Shown here: positions 41,401-49,904 of the stretch, piece after piece
How the letters are laid out: each line of letters begins with the position of its first letter
Numbering within the stretch: position 1 is the stretch's first letter
DNA from: Lachancea kluyveri NRRL Y-12651
Taxonomy: Eukaryota; Ascomycota; Saccharomycetes; Saccharomycetales; Saccharomycetaceae
Length of the DNA stretch: 64,000 nucleotides
Reading direction: 5' to 3'
Assembly (NCBI GenBank): GCA_000149225.2
Contig: CM000688.1
Coordinates: 868,001-932,000 of the forward strand
Position numbers and translations under genes: made by a program
The notes under the pieces: model-generated
What the model saw: the letters and a program-made list of their open reading frames with translations, nothing else
Database searches by the model: none
What the model was told of the DNA's origin: nothing

Positions 41401-42392
41401 CTGGTTTGGGGTCTGCTTTCACTGTTCAGAGTTGCGACGGAAATTACACTGTGGAATCTTTTTCCCTCGATGGTAGAGCAGATTACATTCCCTGGGACTC
41501 ATTTGATATCTCTGACTTCTCCCCAAAAAAATTGTATGTCAAGTTATCTGCTATGAATAACACTAAGAATCCCCATACTGACAAAACCATTAACGTTCTA
41601 TCCATCGTGCGAGACTTTCAAGATGAAGAGAGATATAAAAATATGGTATTTTCACTTCTAGATGGCTGTAACACTCCTGTTAAATTTTGGGTACTCGACC
41701 ACCAATTGATATCATCCGAATTTAAGCAGTTTTTGAAATTTGTTGAAGGCGGTTCGAACGGAAGTTTTAGTTTTGAATTCATCAAATACCAATGGCCACC
41801 ATGGTTGCGTCCTCAAAGATTTTTAGACAGAGAACTAGCTGCCTCGAAGGTCATTCTGTTGGATGTACTATTTCCCAGAGAAGTTTCTAAAGTGATATAT
41901 TTGGACCCTGCATCGCAAGTATCGAAGTCGACACGATTGATCGATTTTGAATTCGACACGCCTTTTGCGATGTTAAAAGCTGTAGGCAATTCTGGTGAAA
42001 CGAACTACTGGGAAGAAGGCTATTGGAAAAAGTTTTTAAAAGATAATGGTTTGAAGTTTTTCTCGACCGATGGGGTGTTTTTGATAAATCTAGCTCAGTA
42101 TAGAAGAGCAGCAGCTGGTGACAAGTTGAGAATCCATTATCAGAGACTGTCGGGTGATATTTTCTCGTTAGCTAACCTTGATCAGGACTTGGTCAATAAC
42201 TTACAATTAGAGGTTCCAATTAGTGTCCTTAAATCCGATCTAGTGAAACCTCAAAAGGACAAGCACCGACATGAATTAGTTGACCATTGGGAGGCAATAT
42301 TTGCTAAACACAATGAAGAAACTCTTGATAAAGATGAAGTGTTTTATGAGGAAGATGTAGACTACGATGGTATATTCCATGATGAGCTTTAG
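38415..42392 (+). CDS. KRE5: Kre5, ER protein for beta-1,6-glucan synthesis (UGGT-like)
   Basis: The 1325-residue protein has an N-terminal signal peptide (MLFNWGVVTWLLLLRIIVGND), a long region of thioredoxin-like folds seen in UDP-glucose:glycoprotein glucosyltransferases, a C-terminal GT24-type glucosyltransferase-like domain (about 1050-1290, with KYQWPPWLRPQ and SKVIYLDPASQV), and a C-terminal HDEL retrieval signal. Kre5 is needed for cell-wall beta-1,6-glucan; glucosyltransferase activity has not been shown for the known protein. Here the usual metal-binding DxD appears altered to DPA, as in a non-catalytic relative. Length is close to S. cerevisiae (1365). Confidence 0.95.
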   Translation: MLFNWGVVTWLLLLRIIVGNDVLYKDVAIPAHTRLWQTVMKMELESDALRKIYPLVTRVEDDEEQDVYERVLDVVKSFDPLKASLLPLYYQLSPGYADTTTDIKDSYFVLNGKKYLSPEDIFYLKSKDLADQAQVPSSELIRVNEAVIGTNGEAPILIFYGCETDLLFDEFNRVLYSEAQEGKIRFVWRCTCQESEPYRFQTYGIDLTLKNDTWNGKKVYQETSLPEEFKSPTNEYTFEFLPEKELSDLDLKVASMLASNYEKTSNFTSTWQFAKSIINNFPLVSKKLSAMEYVDDRVHQELLQLQQKGIDYGMLGLYVNGQHWRMSQLDPWSLVRIVSKELKEQQLLSEILENYKLTLRGKAGLSKELLKKFSQLSLSNLQGSQPPKYDLHRFPGFSESIIYFNDIEKDLQYKEKLSTKLSSFFEKSDFGILPAFKENWNEVVFVIDFSDLYSKENLSALSGLLRALDIIKNGYPQRIGLLPLYHGEMPPVLRNTYELKTIKIEELKNFLEDLLTRKPQLKSSFDDLPPLKDVLQSLKITEPSIIINGEIYPFKANTWNYLIAKVLKKDVTHLKDELKKHDPNSELSVRGILHLKSQEVRNLKYIPDHFSDATYTTMDNTALKTLGSRIVEYTKDGAYNLLHTVTVVDDFNTKSALKKLINLIDIKLMGVRFRVVNRGPLTSNWMKLKESLQSGRPDKLSDLMATLGATTSENEIDLHTLKKWLPSLHSRFLLQPSFITANGRFIHLEENEIPTKAELEGLLKREAKRTLDTVFALEAILPGFSEERIDPDFIEMLSSTLTKLFYDGNNLYNNGMEYTTETSLSRLALDDFLEFDTFTSFQSSKEPKPVNVTLVIDPLEERTQKLLSLCSLVKDLPFVNVQVLLLPTETLKIMPIRRLYIEGSSRDQFEVQHNTYELFDVSIDLPNHFYINRGSAGYSVDHILLDVHAFDAQQDISKSNIEGIGGACLALVDCRGNTVSKTITMSTFGYGQLAVTGLGSAFTVQSCDGNYTVESFSLDGRADYIPWDSFDISDFSPKKLYVKLSAMNNTKNPHTDKTINVLSIVRDFQDEERYKNMVFSLLDGCNTPVKFWVLDHQLISSEFKQFLKFVEGGSNGSFSFEFIKYQWPPWLRPQRFLDRELAASKVILLDVLFPREVSKVIYLDPASQVSKSTRLIDFEFDTPFAMLKAVGNSGETNYWEEGYWKKFLKDNGLKFFSTDGVFLINLAQYRRAAAGDKLRIHYQRLSGDIFSLANLDQDLVNNLQLEVPISVLKSDLVKPQKDKHRHELVDHWEAIFAKHNEETLDKDEVFYEEDVDYDGIFHDEL

Positions 42393-42661
42393 ATAACTGT
42401 ATATGTACACGTACATATGTAAACGATACTTTAAACCATGTTTGAGTTGTTCCCGTTTGCGTGTCACGGCTGTTTATTTATCGCTTTGCACGCTATGTCG
42501 GTAATTTCTTGCCAATTTCTTTCGAACGAAAAATTTTGGCGACTGACAACAAGAAGTCATCTCGAATGGCAGTCATTGTTGCAAACTTGGCCGTCCCAAA
42601 GATACCATTCAAACAAAACTTTTAAAAAAAAAAGGGACTCTGCTATTAAGAGTCTGCGAAA

Positions 42662-44767
42662 ATGGACTCTGAAAAACAGGAACCTGAATTGGTTACAAAT
42701 GGTCTAATCACTAAAACGAAGTCAGGCGAATCTTCCTCTAAACGGCAGAGAGATACCAGCGAAGAACCGTTTCCAGACCCGGCAGACAAACAGATTAAAA
42801 TGGGTGAACGCAAACGATTAGCATGTTCCAACTGCCGCCGGAGGCGTAAAAAATGTGATTTAAATTATCCTTGTAGCAGCTGCGTTCGGTTGAGACTTCA
42901 ATGTAACGTTAACGAAGAGGATCTGAGGAAGAAGAGATATTCCACCGGGTATGTTAGGTCTTTGGAAACGCATGTGGCATATTTAGAAACGAAACTAAAA
43001 GAATTGGCAGACAAAGTTTTTCCCAATGATCAGAATGCACTCAAGAGCATGATGATCGGCGACATCATATCCGATTTGGGTAATGAAAAGAGTATATCAT
43101 CCGATGTCAAGTTAGAAGTACCAGACCCTGTAAAGGGCACACCAAATGACCAAGAAAGAAGCAGGATCACCACAGATTCTAGGCCAGTTAGTGCTACCCC
43201 GACTGGCTCAAACAGTTCATCACCTACAACAACCACATCAGAAAACGATGTCATACAAAAAAAAAAATTTGTAAACGGCAGTATTTATCCAGAGGGACCG
43301 GCCAACTACAAGCCTAAAAAAAAGGAAACAACCATACAAAGGCAGCAACAGCGCATTGCGGATTTGAAAACCACAGTTATTGTCAGGTCTATGGTTCAAA
43401 ATGCAGGCTCTCTAAACACCGATCCAAGTATTCTGAAAAGTCTATCCAATTTCTACAAATGGCTGTACCCAGGCCACTTCATTTTCGTTCACAGGGAGAG
43501 TTTTCTGTATGGGTTCTTCAACCATAGCGAAGATAACTATGAAGACTCTCAATACTGTTCTGAGGAACTGATCTATGCCATGGCGGCTATCGGCTCCCGT
43601 TTGACGCCCACGCTCCAACCGCTATCCGAAAAGTACTACCAGATATCCAAGGACAAACTGTTGAAAATTGTCTTTGATGAACAGAGCATCGCAAAGATTA
43701 CCACCGTGCAGGCCTTGTTGTGTTTGGCGTTTTACGAGCTGGGAAATGGCAATAACCAACTGGCGTGGTACTTCTCTGGGCTTGCCATCAGAGTCGGCTA
43801 CGATATGGGCTTCCAGTTGGATCCAAAGGTATGGGTGACTGATGAGTCGATCTCTAATGAGTTGTCGGAGAGCGAGTTGGAAATTAGAAGCCGTATCTAC
43901 TGGGGCTGCTATATTGCAGATCATTTTATTTGTCTGTTGCTAGGACGGGCCTCGACGCTAAGCGTATCCAATTCCACCGTTCCTGAGAGTGACGAACTAC
44001 CAGAAATCGTAGGTACCGAGGAATTCAGATTCGAAAGCAAATGTGTTCTGCAAATCTCGTTGCCGCTAAAGAATTTGATAATTTTGTCAAGAATCATTCA
44101 AATTTTTACCGCAAAGATTTTCATTGAACCCAACAGCACTCTGCAAAGGGTTGAATATTTGATGAAGTTCAATTTAAAAGTTTACAACTGGAGACAATCG
44201 CTACCCGATTTTTTGAAATGGTCAAAAAACCTGATTAAGAGTACCGAAATCTCCACCGATCCAACGATATCGTATTTCTGGTACCACTATTACATCGTTC
44301 TGCTAACTTTTAACAAACCGTTCATCCAAGACTGTGTCGAATCCAAAATGGTAGTCTTGGAAGTACTAGATGACCTGAAAACTCTGTTTTCCAACTTCAG
44401 AGGGAAATTCAACGGGTTCAAAAAGTCAAACCTACACCAGCTTTACAGCTGTCTCTTAGCACTCACTTGCTTGAAAAAGCTAGACAAGATGCTACCCGAC
44501 GAACACATCAGTTCCGTGTTCCCACAACTCCACACCGAACTACAATTCTTCAACAACGTGTTCAAACAGTTATACCCAAGCTACGAGTTACCCAAGAGGA
44601 TGGAAGAAGATACCGAGTTCGAGTTGGAACAAGAAAAGCAAACCTATAACCAAGTGAGCAATCTAAGCTACATCCACGATTTCTCTCTCAGCGATGAGAT
44701 CGATGATTTGATCAAACAAGTATTCGGATTTGACCATTGGAACATCAACCCGACCCACACTCTATGA
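42662..44767 (+). CDS. TEA1: Tea1, Zn2Cys6 transcription activator
   Basis: The 701-residue zinc-cluster factor has its six cysteines at 55, 58, 65, 71, 74 and 81 (CSNCRRRRKKC...CSSC), a linker and short coiled coil (YVRSLETHVAYLETKLKEL) for dimerisation at about 95-120, and a fungal-specific middle homology domain at about 250-500. S. cerevisiae Tea1 (759 residues) was found as a Ty1 enhancer activator; its normal targets are poorly known. Position after KRE5 and strand match YOR337W. The C-terminal half shows more GC-rich codons than its 5' half, without a break in homology. Confidence 0.92.
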   Translation: MDSEKQEPELVTNGLITKTKSGESSSKRQRDTSEEPFPDPADKQIKMGERKRLACSNCRRRRKKCDLNYPCSSCVRLRLQCNVNEEDLRKKRYSTGYVRSLETHVAYLETKLKELADKVFPNDQNALKSMMIGDIISDLGNEKSISSDVKLEVPDPVKGTPNDQERSRITTDSRPVSATPTGSNSSSPTTTTSENDVIQKKKFVNGSIYPEGPANYKPKKKETTIQRQQQRIADLKTTVIVRSMVQNAGSLNTDPSILKSLSNFYKWLYPGHFIFVHRESFLYGFFNHSEDNYEDSQYCSEELIYAMAAIGSRLTPTLQPLSEKYYQISKDKLLKIVFDEQSIAKITTVQALLCLAFYELGNGNNQLAWYFSGLAIRVGYDMGFQLDPKVWVTDESISNELSESELEIRSRIYWGCYIADHFICLLLGRASTLSVSNSTVPESDELPEIVGTEEFRFESKCVLQISLPLKNLIILSRIIQIFTAKIFIEPNSTLQRVEYLMKFNLKVYNWRQSLPDFLKWSKNLIKSTEISTDPTISYFWYHYYIVLLTFNKPFIQDCVESKMVVLEVLDDLKTLFSNFRGKFNGFKKSNLHQLYSCLLALTCLKKLDKMLPDEHISSVFPQLHTELQFFNNVFKQLYPSYELPKRMEEDTEFELEQEKQTYNQVSNLSYIHDFSLSDEIDDLIKQVFGFDHWNINPTHTL

Positions 44768-45394
44768 CGATACCGTTGTACGAAATTGTCATCACATACG
44801 CCAACCACTCAGATGAGTCCTCAGGGGGGAGGTGGGGAGAGGGGTGTTGAGCCACCAAGCCAGTGATGCAACAAGGGGGGAAAGACTTCAGGAGACCTAA
44901 GAATGGCATAGCTGGTACTGGCTTTCTAAAAGGCAGCGTCAACCGATAGTCTCACACAGAGAGCGATTATAGGAAACATAACCACAAAATATGCAGGAAT
45001 CTCATTATTCTTATAGTGTCGCTAGTAGCAGCTATCTATTTCGCTTTCAACCATCGCAACGGCTGGTTAAGAAAAAAAGAAACGCATAACAACAAAAAGA
45101 AACGCGGGAAGAGGGAAAAAAAAAAGAAATGCCATTTTCAGCTCATCGCACATTGAAATTTATAAATAAACAGGAGATATGGTGAGTAATCCTTGTTTCG
45201 TTTTGAGTTTGAATCTCTTACAACAAGTGTATTTTTGTTATTTTGTTCTCTGAATTTAATCATCAAGATTCAAAACAGCAATAAACTTTTACTACATCCG
45301 CTAATTTACTATTCAACTACTCAATTGCTCAATTGACTCTATTGACGCTATTTTTCTTTTTTCGGAGATATCTAATCATTAAGCATTACAAACA
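44768..45394. other. Intergenic region TEA1-SWIRM gene
   Basis: 627 bp, the 5' region of the SWIRM gene. It has G-rich runs (about 44826-44845) and A-rich stretches with AAGAAACGC repeated (45079, 45098 region). No gene or RNA recognised. Confidence 0.4.
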
Positions 45395-46483
45395 ATGGAA
45401 TTCAATTCTCCACGACCAGAACACGTCCAATTGAACACTGCTGTGCATCCCAAAAGTACATCCAACTTATTGGCTTTGCTCCATCAACAAATATTTCAAG
45501 CAACAGGCTCTCATCATCATTCTGCCTCTTCAGATCTAGGGTCTTCCACGCATTCCAACCGTATCAGTGTTTCTCTTCCTAAGCCCGCAGAATTAAGCAT
45601 CGAAACTGTGCTGGAAGAACATCTGATTCCCTCTCCTCCGTTATCTCCTAAGCTGTCTCACTCTGCTGCTCCTGTCAAGCTTCCCGCCGCCCCTGCAGCT
45701 CCATCGGACACGATACTGGTGAAACCTGCTTGGCAAGAGCAGATATCTTCAAAGGAAACCGTGAGGCGTTACCACTACGCTACCAACGGATTCCTGTCGC
45801 AATACAGGTTGTTCAACTCCTTGAAACCCAAGAGAAAACAACAGGCCAACAAAGTTTTGAGAAGAACGAGAGCAAACAGAAATATGATCAATACGTCTGG
45901 CTCTGAGTTTGAAAAGACTTACAGAACCAGACGTGTCACCAAAACCATCAGGAATGCCGACGACGATGATGAATTTGTCTCCTTGAAGTCAACGTCGAGA
46001 TCTTCGAGGCCTTCAAGACCTTCTACCCCGTTGAACCGTCGCCCGAGAAAGACACCAAGTGCATTTGCTTCGCCATTGGCTTCCGTAAACGCTGTTGGTT
46101 TCCCTCAGTACATCCCGAATATGAGCTGGGAAAAATTGCCAGATTATTCTCCGCCGCTATCGACTTTGCCGGATAACAACAAATGCTTAAAAGTCGAGTG
46201 GAAAGGGTCGTCGATGGATTTGTCGGAAGATCCTTTGAAGCACAAGTTGCATCCAGCAGAGTTGGTTTTGGCACAGATTTTGCGTCTACCCTGTGATTTG
46301 TATCTGGATTCCAAGAGACGCTTGTTTTTGGAAAAAGTTCACCGTTTGAAGAAGGGGATGCCTTTTAGAAGAACAGATGCTCAAAAGGCATGTCGCATTG
46401 ATGTTAATAAAGCCTCAAGGCTATATGCTGCATATGAAAGAATCGGTTGGTTAGATGACAAAAATTTCGAAAAGTACATATAA
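45395..46483 (+). CDS. FUN19: SWIRM-domain protein, Fun19/YOR338W type
   Basis: The 362-residue protein ends in a SWIRM domain (about 270-362: LHPAELVLAQILRLPCDLYLDSKRRLFLEKV...DVNKASRLYAAYERIGWLD), a helical DNA/chromatin-binding fold. The N-terminal part is Ser/Pro-rich with basic clusters (RRYHYATNGFLSQYRLFN; RRPRKTP). S. cerevisiae has two copies, FUN19 and YOR338W (413 and 363 residues), of unclear function. One pre-duplication copy is present here; in length it is closer to YOR338W. The symbol is a stand-in for the pair. Confidence 0.9.
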   Translation: MEFNSPRPEHVQLNTAVHPKSTSNLLALLHQQIFQATGSHHHSASSDLGSSTHSNRISVSLPKPAELSIETVLEEHLIPSPPLSPKLSHSAAPVKLPAAPAAPSDTILVKPAWQEQISSKETVRRYHYATNGFLSQYRLFNSLKPKRKQQANKVLRRTRANRNMINTSGSEFEKTYRTRRVTKTIRNADDDDEFVSLKSTSRSSRPSRPSTPLNRRPRKTPSAFASPLASVNAVGFPQYIPNMSWEKLPDYSPPLSTLPDNNKCLKVEWKGSSMDLSEDPLKHKLHPAELVLAQILRLPCDLYLDSKRRLFLEKVHRLKKGMPFRRTDAQKACRIDVNKASRLYAAYERIGWLDDKNFEKYI

Positions 46484-46783
46484 CGCTTGAGTTATTTGTT
46501 CATTTATTTGTTCTCGTTTTTTTTTTTCTTCTTTTTTTCTTTTCTCATTTTCATTCTTTTTTGGTTTAATTTAGTTTGTAGGGTACATGGTTTGACTACT
46601 TTGTTTTTTTTGTTTTTTTTAAAATATTTAGGTAATATATGGTAATTCTGGGTTTTTACGTTTATGTTTGTTTTTATTTTTCTTGGTGTACCTACCATCC
46701 AGGCACGTCTTCGTTACTGAATTTGGCTAGTTAAGTACGCTTCTTCTATTTATGTAATTTACAAATACGGCTTAGAGAACGGT
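46484..46783. other. Convergent 3' region with a candidate origin consensus
   Basis: 300 bp, strongly T-rich on the + strand, between the SWIRM gene and UBC11. TTTTACGTTTA at 46654-46664 fits the 11-bp S. cerevisiae ARS consensus fully. Origin motifs differ between yeast genera, so this is only a candidate. Confidence 0.35.
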
Positions 46784-47269
46784 TCACTCGTCAAGCTCTT
46801 CATAACGAGCCATTAGTTTCCTCTTGTATTCTTCCATGTTCTTGTCCCAAAGCTCTGCGGCAACAGCGTTTAAGGGCGAACTGTTGTTGGGTTCCTCCAA
46901 TAAAGATTGTAGAGATAGTAAAATAGTTTGGACGTTGTAAACTGCAGACCATTGGTCCTTCAATATGTCCAAGCAGATATTGCCGCTCATATCCACATTT
47001 GGATGCCACATTGGACTAACAAAGGTAACCCTCGGAGCAGTGTAAGGATAACTTTGTGGGAACTGTAGAGAGATTTTAAAGCGCAAGCCTTCATAAGGCG
47101 TACCGTCTGGGCCAGTAATAATCCCGGACCACTTTGTAAGATCATCTTCGTTTTCAGGGAAGGCACTCAACCCTGGCGATGGAGACATCATTAGTTGGAC
47201 TAGTTCGCTTTGTAATCTCTTGGTCACAGAATGACCCTCTGGAACGCTGATCTTTTTGCTAGACTCCAT
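46784..47269 (-). CDS. UBC11: Ubc11, ubiquitin-conjugating enzyme E2 (E2-C/UBCH10 type)
   Basis: The 161-residue E2 has the active-site cysteine at 99 in [10 protein letters not shown] and HPN at 89-91. The N-terminal extension and the sequence [21 protein letters not shown] place it with E2-C enzymes, which work with the anaphase-promoting complex in animals and fission yeast; S. cerevisiae Ubc11 (156 residues) is dispensable. The whole UBC fold is present and the frame is intact. Divergent position to MTW1 is not the case: both are on the minus strand, with UBC11 downstream. Confidence 0.95.
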   Translation of the reverse strand: MESSKKISVPEGHSVTKRLQSELVQLMMSPSPGLSAFPENEDDLTKWSGIITGPDGTPYEGLRFKISLQFPQSYPYTAPRVTFVSPMWHPNVDMSGNICLDILKDQWSAVYNVQTILLSLQSLLEEPNNSSPLNAVAAELWDKNMEEYKRKLMARYEELDE

Positions 47270-47424
47270 GTTTTCTTGTTAAATGAGCAAATTTCTGATA
47301 CGGCCAGCTCAGTCGGGTTCTCTTTTGCTAATCAGATGATGCTCGTAGTCAGTTCAAAGAATGATCGTCGCTGTGTTTGTAACTTTCCTGATTTGCTCTA
47401 CCGAAATTTTTTTGTGTATAGTGA

Positions 47425-47434
47425 ATCACGTGAC
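47425..47434. promoter_or_regulatory. Cbf1-type E-box between MTW1 and UBC11
   Basis: ATCACGTGAC contains the CDEI-like RTCACRTG octamer, about 155 bp upstream of UBC11. No AT-rich CDEII or CDEIII follows, so it is not a centromere. Confidence 0.45.
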
Positions 47435-47482
47435 TACCGTAATTGGAACTGTAACTGTGTTGGTTGGTAAACGTCCGTCCAG

Positions 47483-48343
47483 TCATGTGAACTTTTGAAT
47501 AGATGACCAGTCAGGATGGCTTATCTGAGGCTGAGTAAACTCTTCAGTAGATACAGGTGCATTCATGTCTACATCTTCGGTAGACGGTTCCCCTGGAAAT
47601 AACGAACCTAAAGTCTGCTCAGACTGTCTATTGATATACCCCGTTCTAGACACTGTGGTGTCTTTCAATTGTTCGTAGCGAGTAGTGATAGCTCTAACTT
47701 GGTCTAAGGAACAATATTCCTCGTTCTCTAGGTACAGACCACGCAATTGGGACATTAACAACTTTATAGTGTCATCTACGGGTTTCAAAGATTTTAGCAT
47801 TTGAACGGTACTCTCTTCGCTATTGAGCTTGCAATCAAGTAGTTGGATCATCAGTTGTTTGAATTTTACAACCTTTGCTTGCAATTTTCGAGTCTCCTTT
47901 AATCTGCTTTGCAAAACTTGATTTAATTTAAAAACTTCTTCTATTTTCTCCATCGTCGAGGAAAGTTCTTGCATCTGAGTCTCTCTCTGTAAATCATCTC
48001 CAAGCACTAGGTCACTATGATGCTTGAGTCGGAAGGCATTCGAATCCAGTAGGTTCTGAGGGACATTCAGCACGTTTCTCAACACGTATAATTCTAACTT
48101 ATCGAAATTTTTATCAACCGCATTTTCCAGCAAGCTTTCTAGTTTTGCAGTACCGACCTTTATTTCCGTGGTATAGTCAACTCCATCGATTTCGTTTCTT
48201 TCCAGCAGATACTTTTCCATGGCATGTGTGCATTTATACATAATCTCGTTCACCGCGTTGATGATATCGTCAATAAGAGAGATAGGAGGATACTCCAAAT
48301 GCTCTGTAAGCAGTGAAGTAGATCTCATCGTGGGCGCAGACAT
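47483..48343 (-). CDS. MTW1: Mtw1, MIND kinetochore complex subunit
   Basis: The 286-residue protein (S. cerevisiae 289) starts MSAPTMRSTSLLTEHLEYPPISLIDDIINAVNEIMYK, almost identical to Mtw1, followed by the head (NKNFDKLELYVLRNVL-like DKNFDKLELYVLRNVL) and a long coiled coil. Mtw1 (Mis12) with Nnf1, Nsl1 and Dsn1 joins the inner kinetochore (Mif2, Ame1) to Ndc80 and Spc105. Strand and neighbours match YAL034W-A. Confidence 0.96.
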   Translation of the reverse strand: MSAPTMRSTSLLTEHLEYPPISLIDDIINAVNEIMYKCTHAMEKYLLERNEIDGVDYTTEIKVGTAKLESLLENAVDKNFDKLELYVLRNVLNVPQNLLDSNAFRLKHHSDLVLGDDLQRETQMQELSSTMEKIEEVFKLNQVLQSRLKETRKLQAKVVKFKQLMIQLLDCKLNSEESTVQMLKSLKPVDDTIKLLMSQLRGLYLENEEYCSLDQVRAITTRYEQLKDTTVSRTGYINRQSEQTLGSLFPGEPSTEDVDMNAPVSTEEFTQPQISHPDWSSIQKFT

Positions 48344-48730
48344 CTTGCTTGGTTGAGAGGATAGACTTCAGTGATTAGGTCAAACTTTCTGTATCTAGCA
48401 GTGTTCTTTTTTCTTTTTTTGAAAACAAGTTAACATCATGTTTTTGTTTTCCTTTCGCACAGTGTTTCGGAAACCAGAATTGTAAAGATTTTGTCTGAAA
48501 AAATAGTCAAGTTGCAATTGAAAGGCAATGGAAGTATGAAGTCCAATGCTCCAACATACTAATGCATGATTTTATGATTGATCTAGTTACCACAAGATAA
48601 TAGAAATATGTGTCCTGTTATACATACACACTAGATATACAATACTTATGGAAGAACAGAAGTGGGTAAAAGTGAAATTGAAGATTTTTAGAGTTTGGTT
48701 GTTTTAATTGGGTAATATTTCCATGCGAAT
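48344..48730. other. Intergenic region RPA43-MTW1
   Basis: 387 bp holding the MTW1 promoter and the RPA43 3' end (both minus). TTTCGGAAAC near 48463 resembles part of a CDEIII but stands without CDEI or an AT-rich CDEII. No gene seen. Confidence 0.4.
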
Positions 48731-49609
48731 TTAATCACTATCACTTGTGTCACTATCACTGGAATCCTTTTCATAAATTATTTCCTCGCCATTGTCTTCC
48801 TTTACAACGGTAGACAATTCTAAATCTTTATGGCTCTCTCTGTTTTCGGTGGAGACTTCATCATCAAAAACAATCTTCTTATTGGATACTACTGGCAGAC
48901 TTTCCACTTGAGATCTAGACTGACCTGCCCCATCCTTTAGCAGAGTACCTTCCAATGAAACCATCTTTCCAGTGGTAAAAACGTTTCTAACCATAAATTT
49001 CAGTTTCCCGTCCAAAGATTGACCATTTCCGTCAACCCAGTGACCCAAAGAGCGAAACTTCTTGGAAGCAGATTCTGCAACCGCATCAGCGTCTTCGTTG
49101 TGGACAAAGGTCCAGTCACTTGGAATGTTGTTTTTCTTGATACTTGCGTTAAAGGCATCGTGTACCAAAAGACCGATATGAGAAGCGGATTGGATGAAAA
49201 TCCAGCCCTCGATTACGTCACCAACCTGTGGTTGCCAGACGTAAAGATCTACATGACACCAGGTAAATGCAAATGGAGTGTCGGCAGTTAGTTTCACGAG
49301 CTTGGTGTTATGCTTACTGTCGCCTTGTGGGTCTTGATCTAATATTTCTAAGTTATCGTAGCCTAGAACAACGCCGCCGACTTCACTGTTGTACTTCATA
49401 ACCATGGGATTCAAGTGCTGTCTCATTATACCGTGTAGCGGACTGTTCATGTATACTGGAGCTAGAGAAAGGTACATTGACACCGGAACACGAACTATGC
49501 ATTTGGAAATACCATCCTCCTCGTCTATTGGGTTTTTACAAAGCTTCTTGTGTCTTTTAATAAACTTGGACACGTTCAACTGTGCCAAGGATCTTTTTGC
49601 TTGTGCCAT
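48731..49609 (-). CDS. RPA43: Rpa43, RNA polymerase I stalk subunit A43
   Basis: The 292-residue protein starts at the ATG at 49609 ([22 protein letters not shown]); an in-frame TTG two codons upstream is not a likely start. It has the Rpb7-like N-terminal domain ([24 protein letters not shown]), an OB domain ([25 protein letters not shown], then [10 protein letters not shown]) and an acidic C-terminal tail. With A14 it forms the stalk that binds the initiation factor Rrn3. S. cerevisiae A43 has 326 residues and a longer Asn-rich insert. Promoter PAC/RRPE elements precede it. Confidence 0.97.
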   Translation of the reverse strand: MAQAKRSLAQLNVSKFIKRHKKLCKNPIDEEDGISKCIVRVPVSMYLSLAPVYMNSPLHGIMRQHLNPMVMKYNSEVGGVVLGYDNLEILDQDPQGDSKHNTKLVKLTADTPFAFTWCHVDLYVWQPQVGDVIEGWIFIQSASHIGLLVHDAFNASIKKNNIPSDWTFVHNEDADAVAESASKKFRSLGHWVDGNGQSLDGKLKFMVRNVFTTGKMVSLEGTLLKDGAGQSRSQVESLPVVSNKKIVFDDEVSTENRESHKDLELSTVVKEDNGEEIIYEKDSSDSDTSDSD

Positions 49610-49676
49610 AGTCAACAGGACTTCTTATTCTGATGGTTACTGTACTAATGCACTTTCAAACTAGTCGAACCATCGA

Positions 49677-49698
49677 GATGAGCGTTTGAAAATTTTTA
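49677..49698 (-). promoter_or_regulatory. PAC + RRPE elements of RPA43
   Basis: GATGAG (49677-49682, read on +) and TGAAAATTTTTA (49687-49698) form a PAC/RRPE pair about 70-90 bp upstream of the RPA43 start, the same arrangement as at RPA190 and MAK16. Confidence 0.6.
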
Positions 49699-49817
49699 TT
49701 TTTTTTTTTTTTTTGTATCCTAAATCTTACAAGCGATGAGCTTTGACGGTAAAAGAGACAAGAAAAAAGAGAAGAGAGAGCTCTTTTCTTTTTGTCCGTA
49801 TGTTATGATATTTGTGT

Positions 49818-49825
49818 GTCACGTG
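49818..49825. promoter_or_regulatory. Cbf1-type site (GTCACGTG) between RPA43 and the zinc-cluster gene
   Basis: GTCACGTG lies about 210 bp upstream of RPA43 and 80 bp past the stop of the zinc-cluster gene. Motif match only. Confidence 0.4.
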
Positions 49826-49904
49826 AAGAAACTGAAAGGTTGCTAGCAAGTACATAAAATAAATACACTCAACTTAGATAGGAGTTTCAAGGATGTAGTA
49901 CCTT

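Noticed and set aside
48463-48475. TTTCGGAAAC resembling a centromere CDEIII core
   Set aside because: No CDEI at the right distance and no AT-rich CDEII; the isolated CACGTG boxes elsewhere also lack partners. Synteny gives no reason to expect a centromere here.
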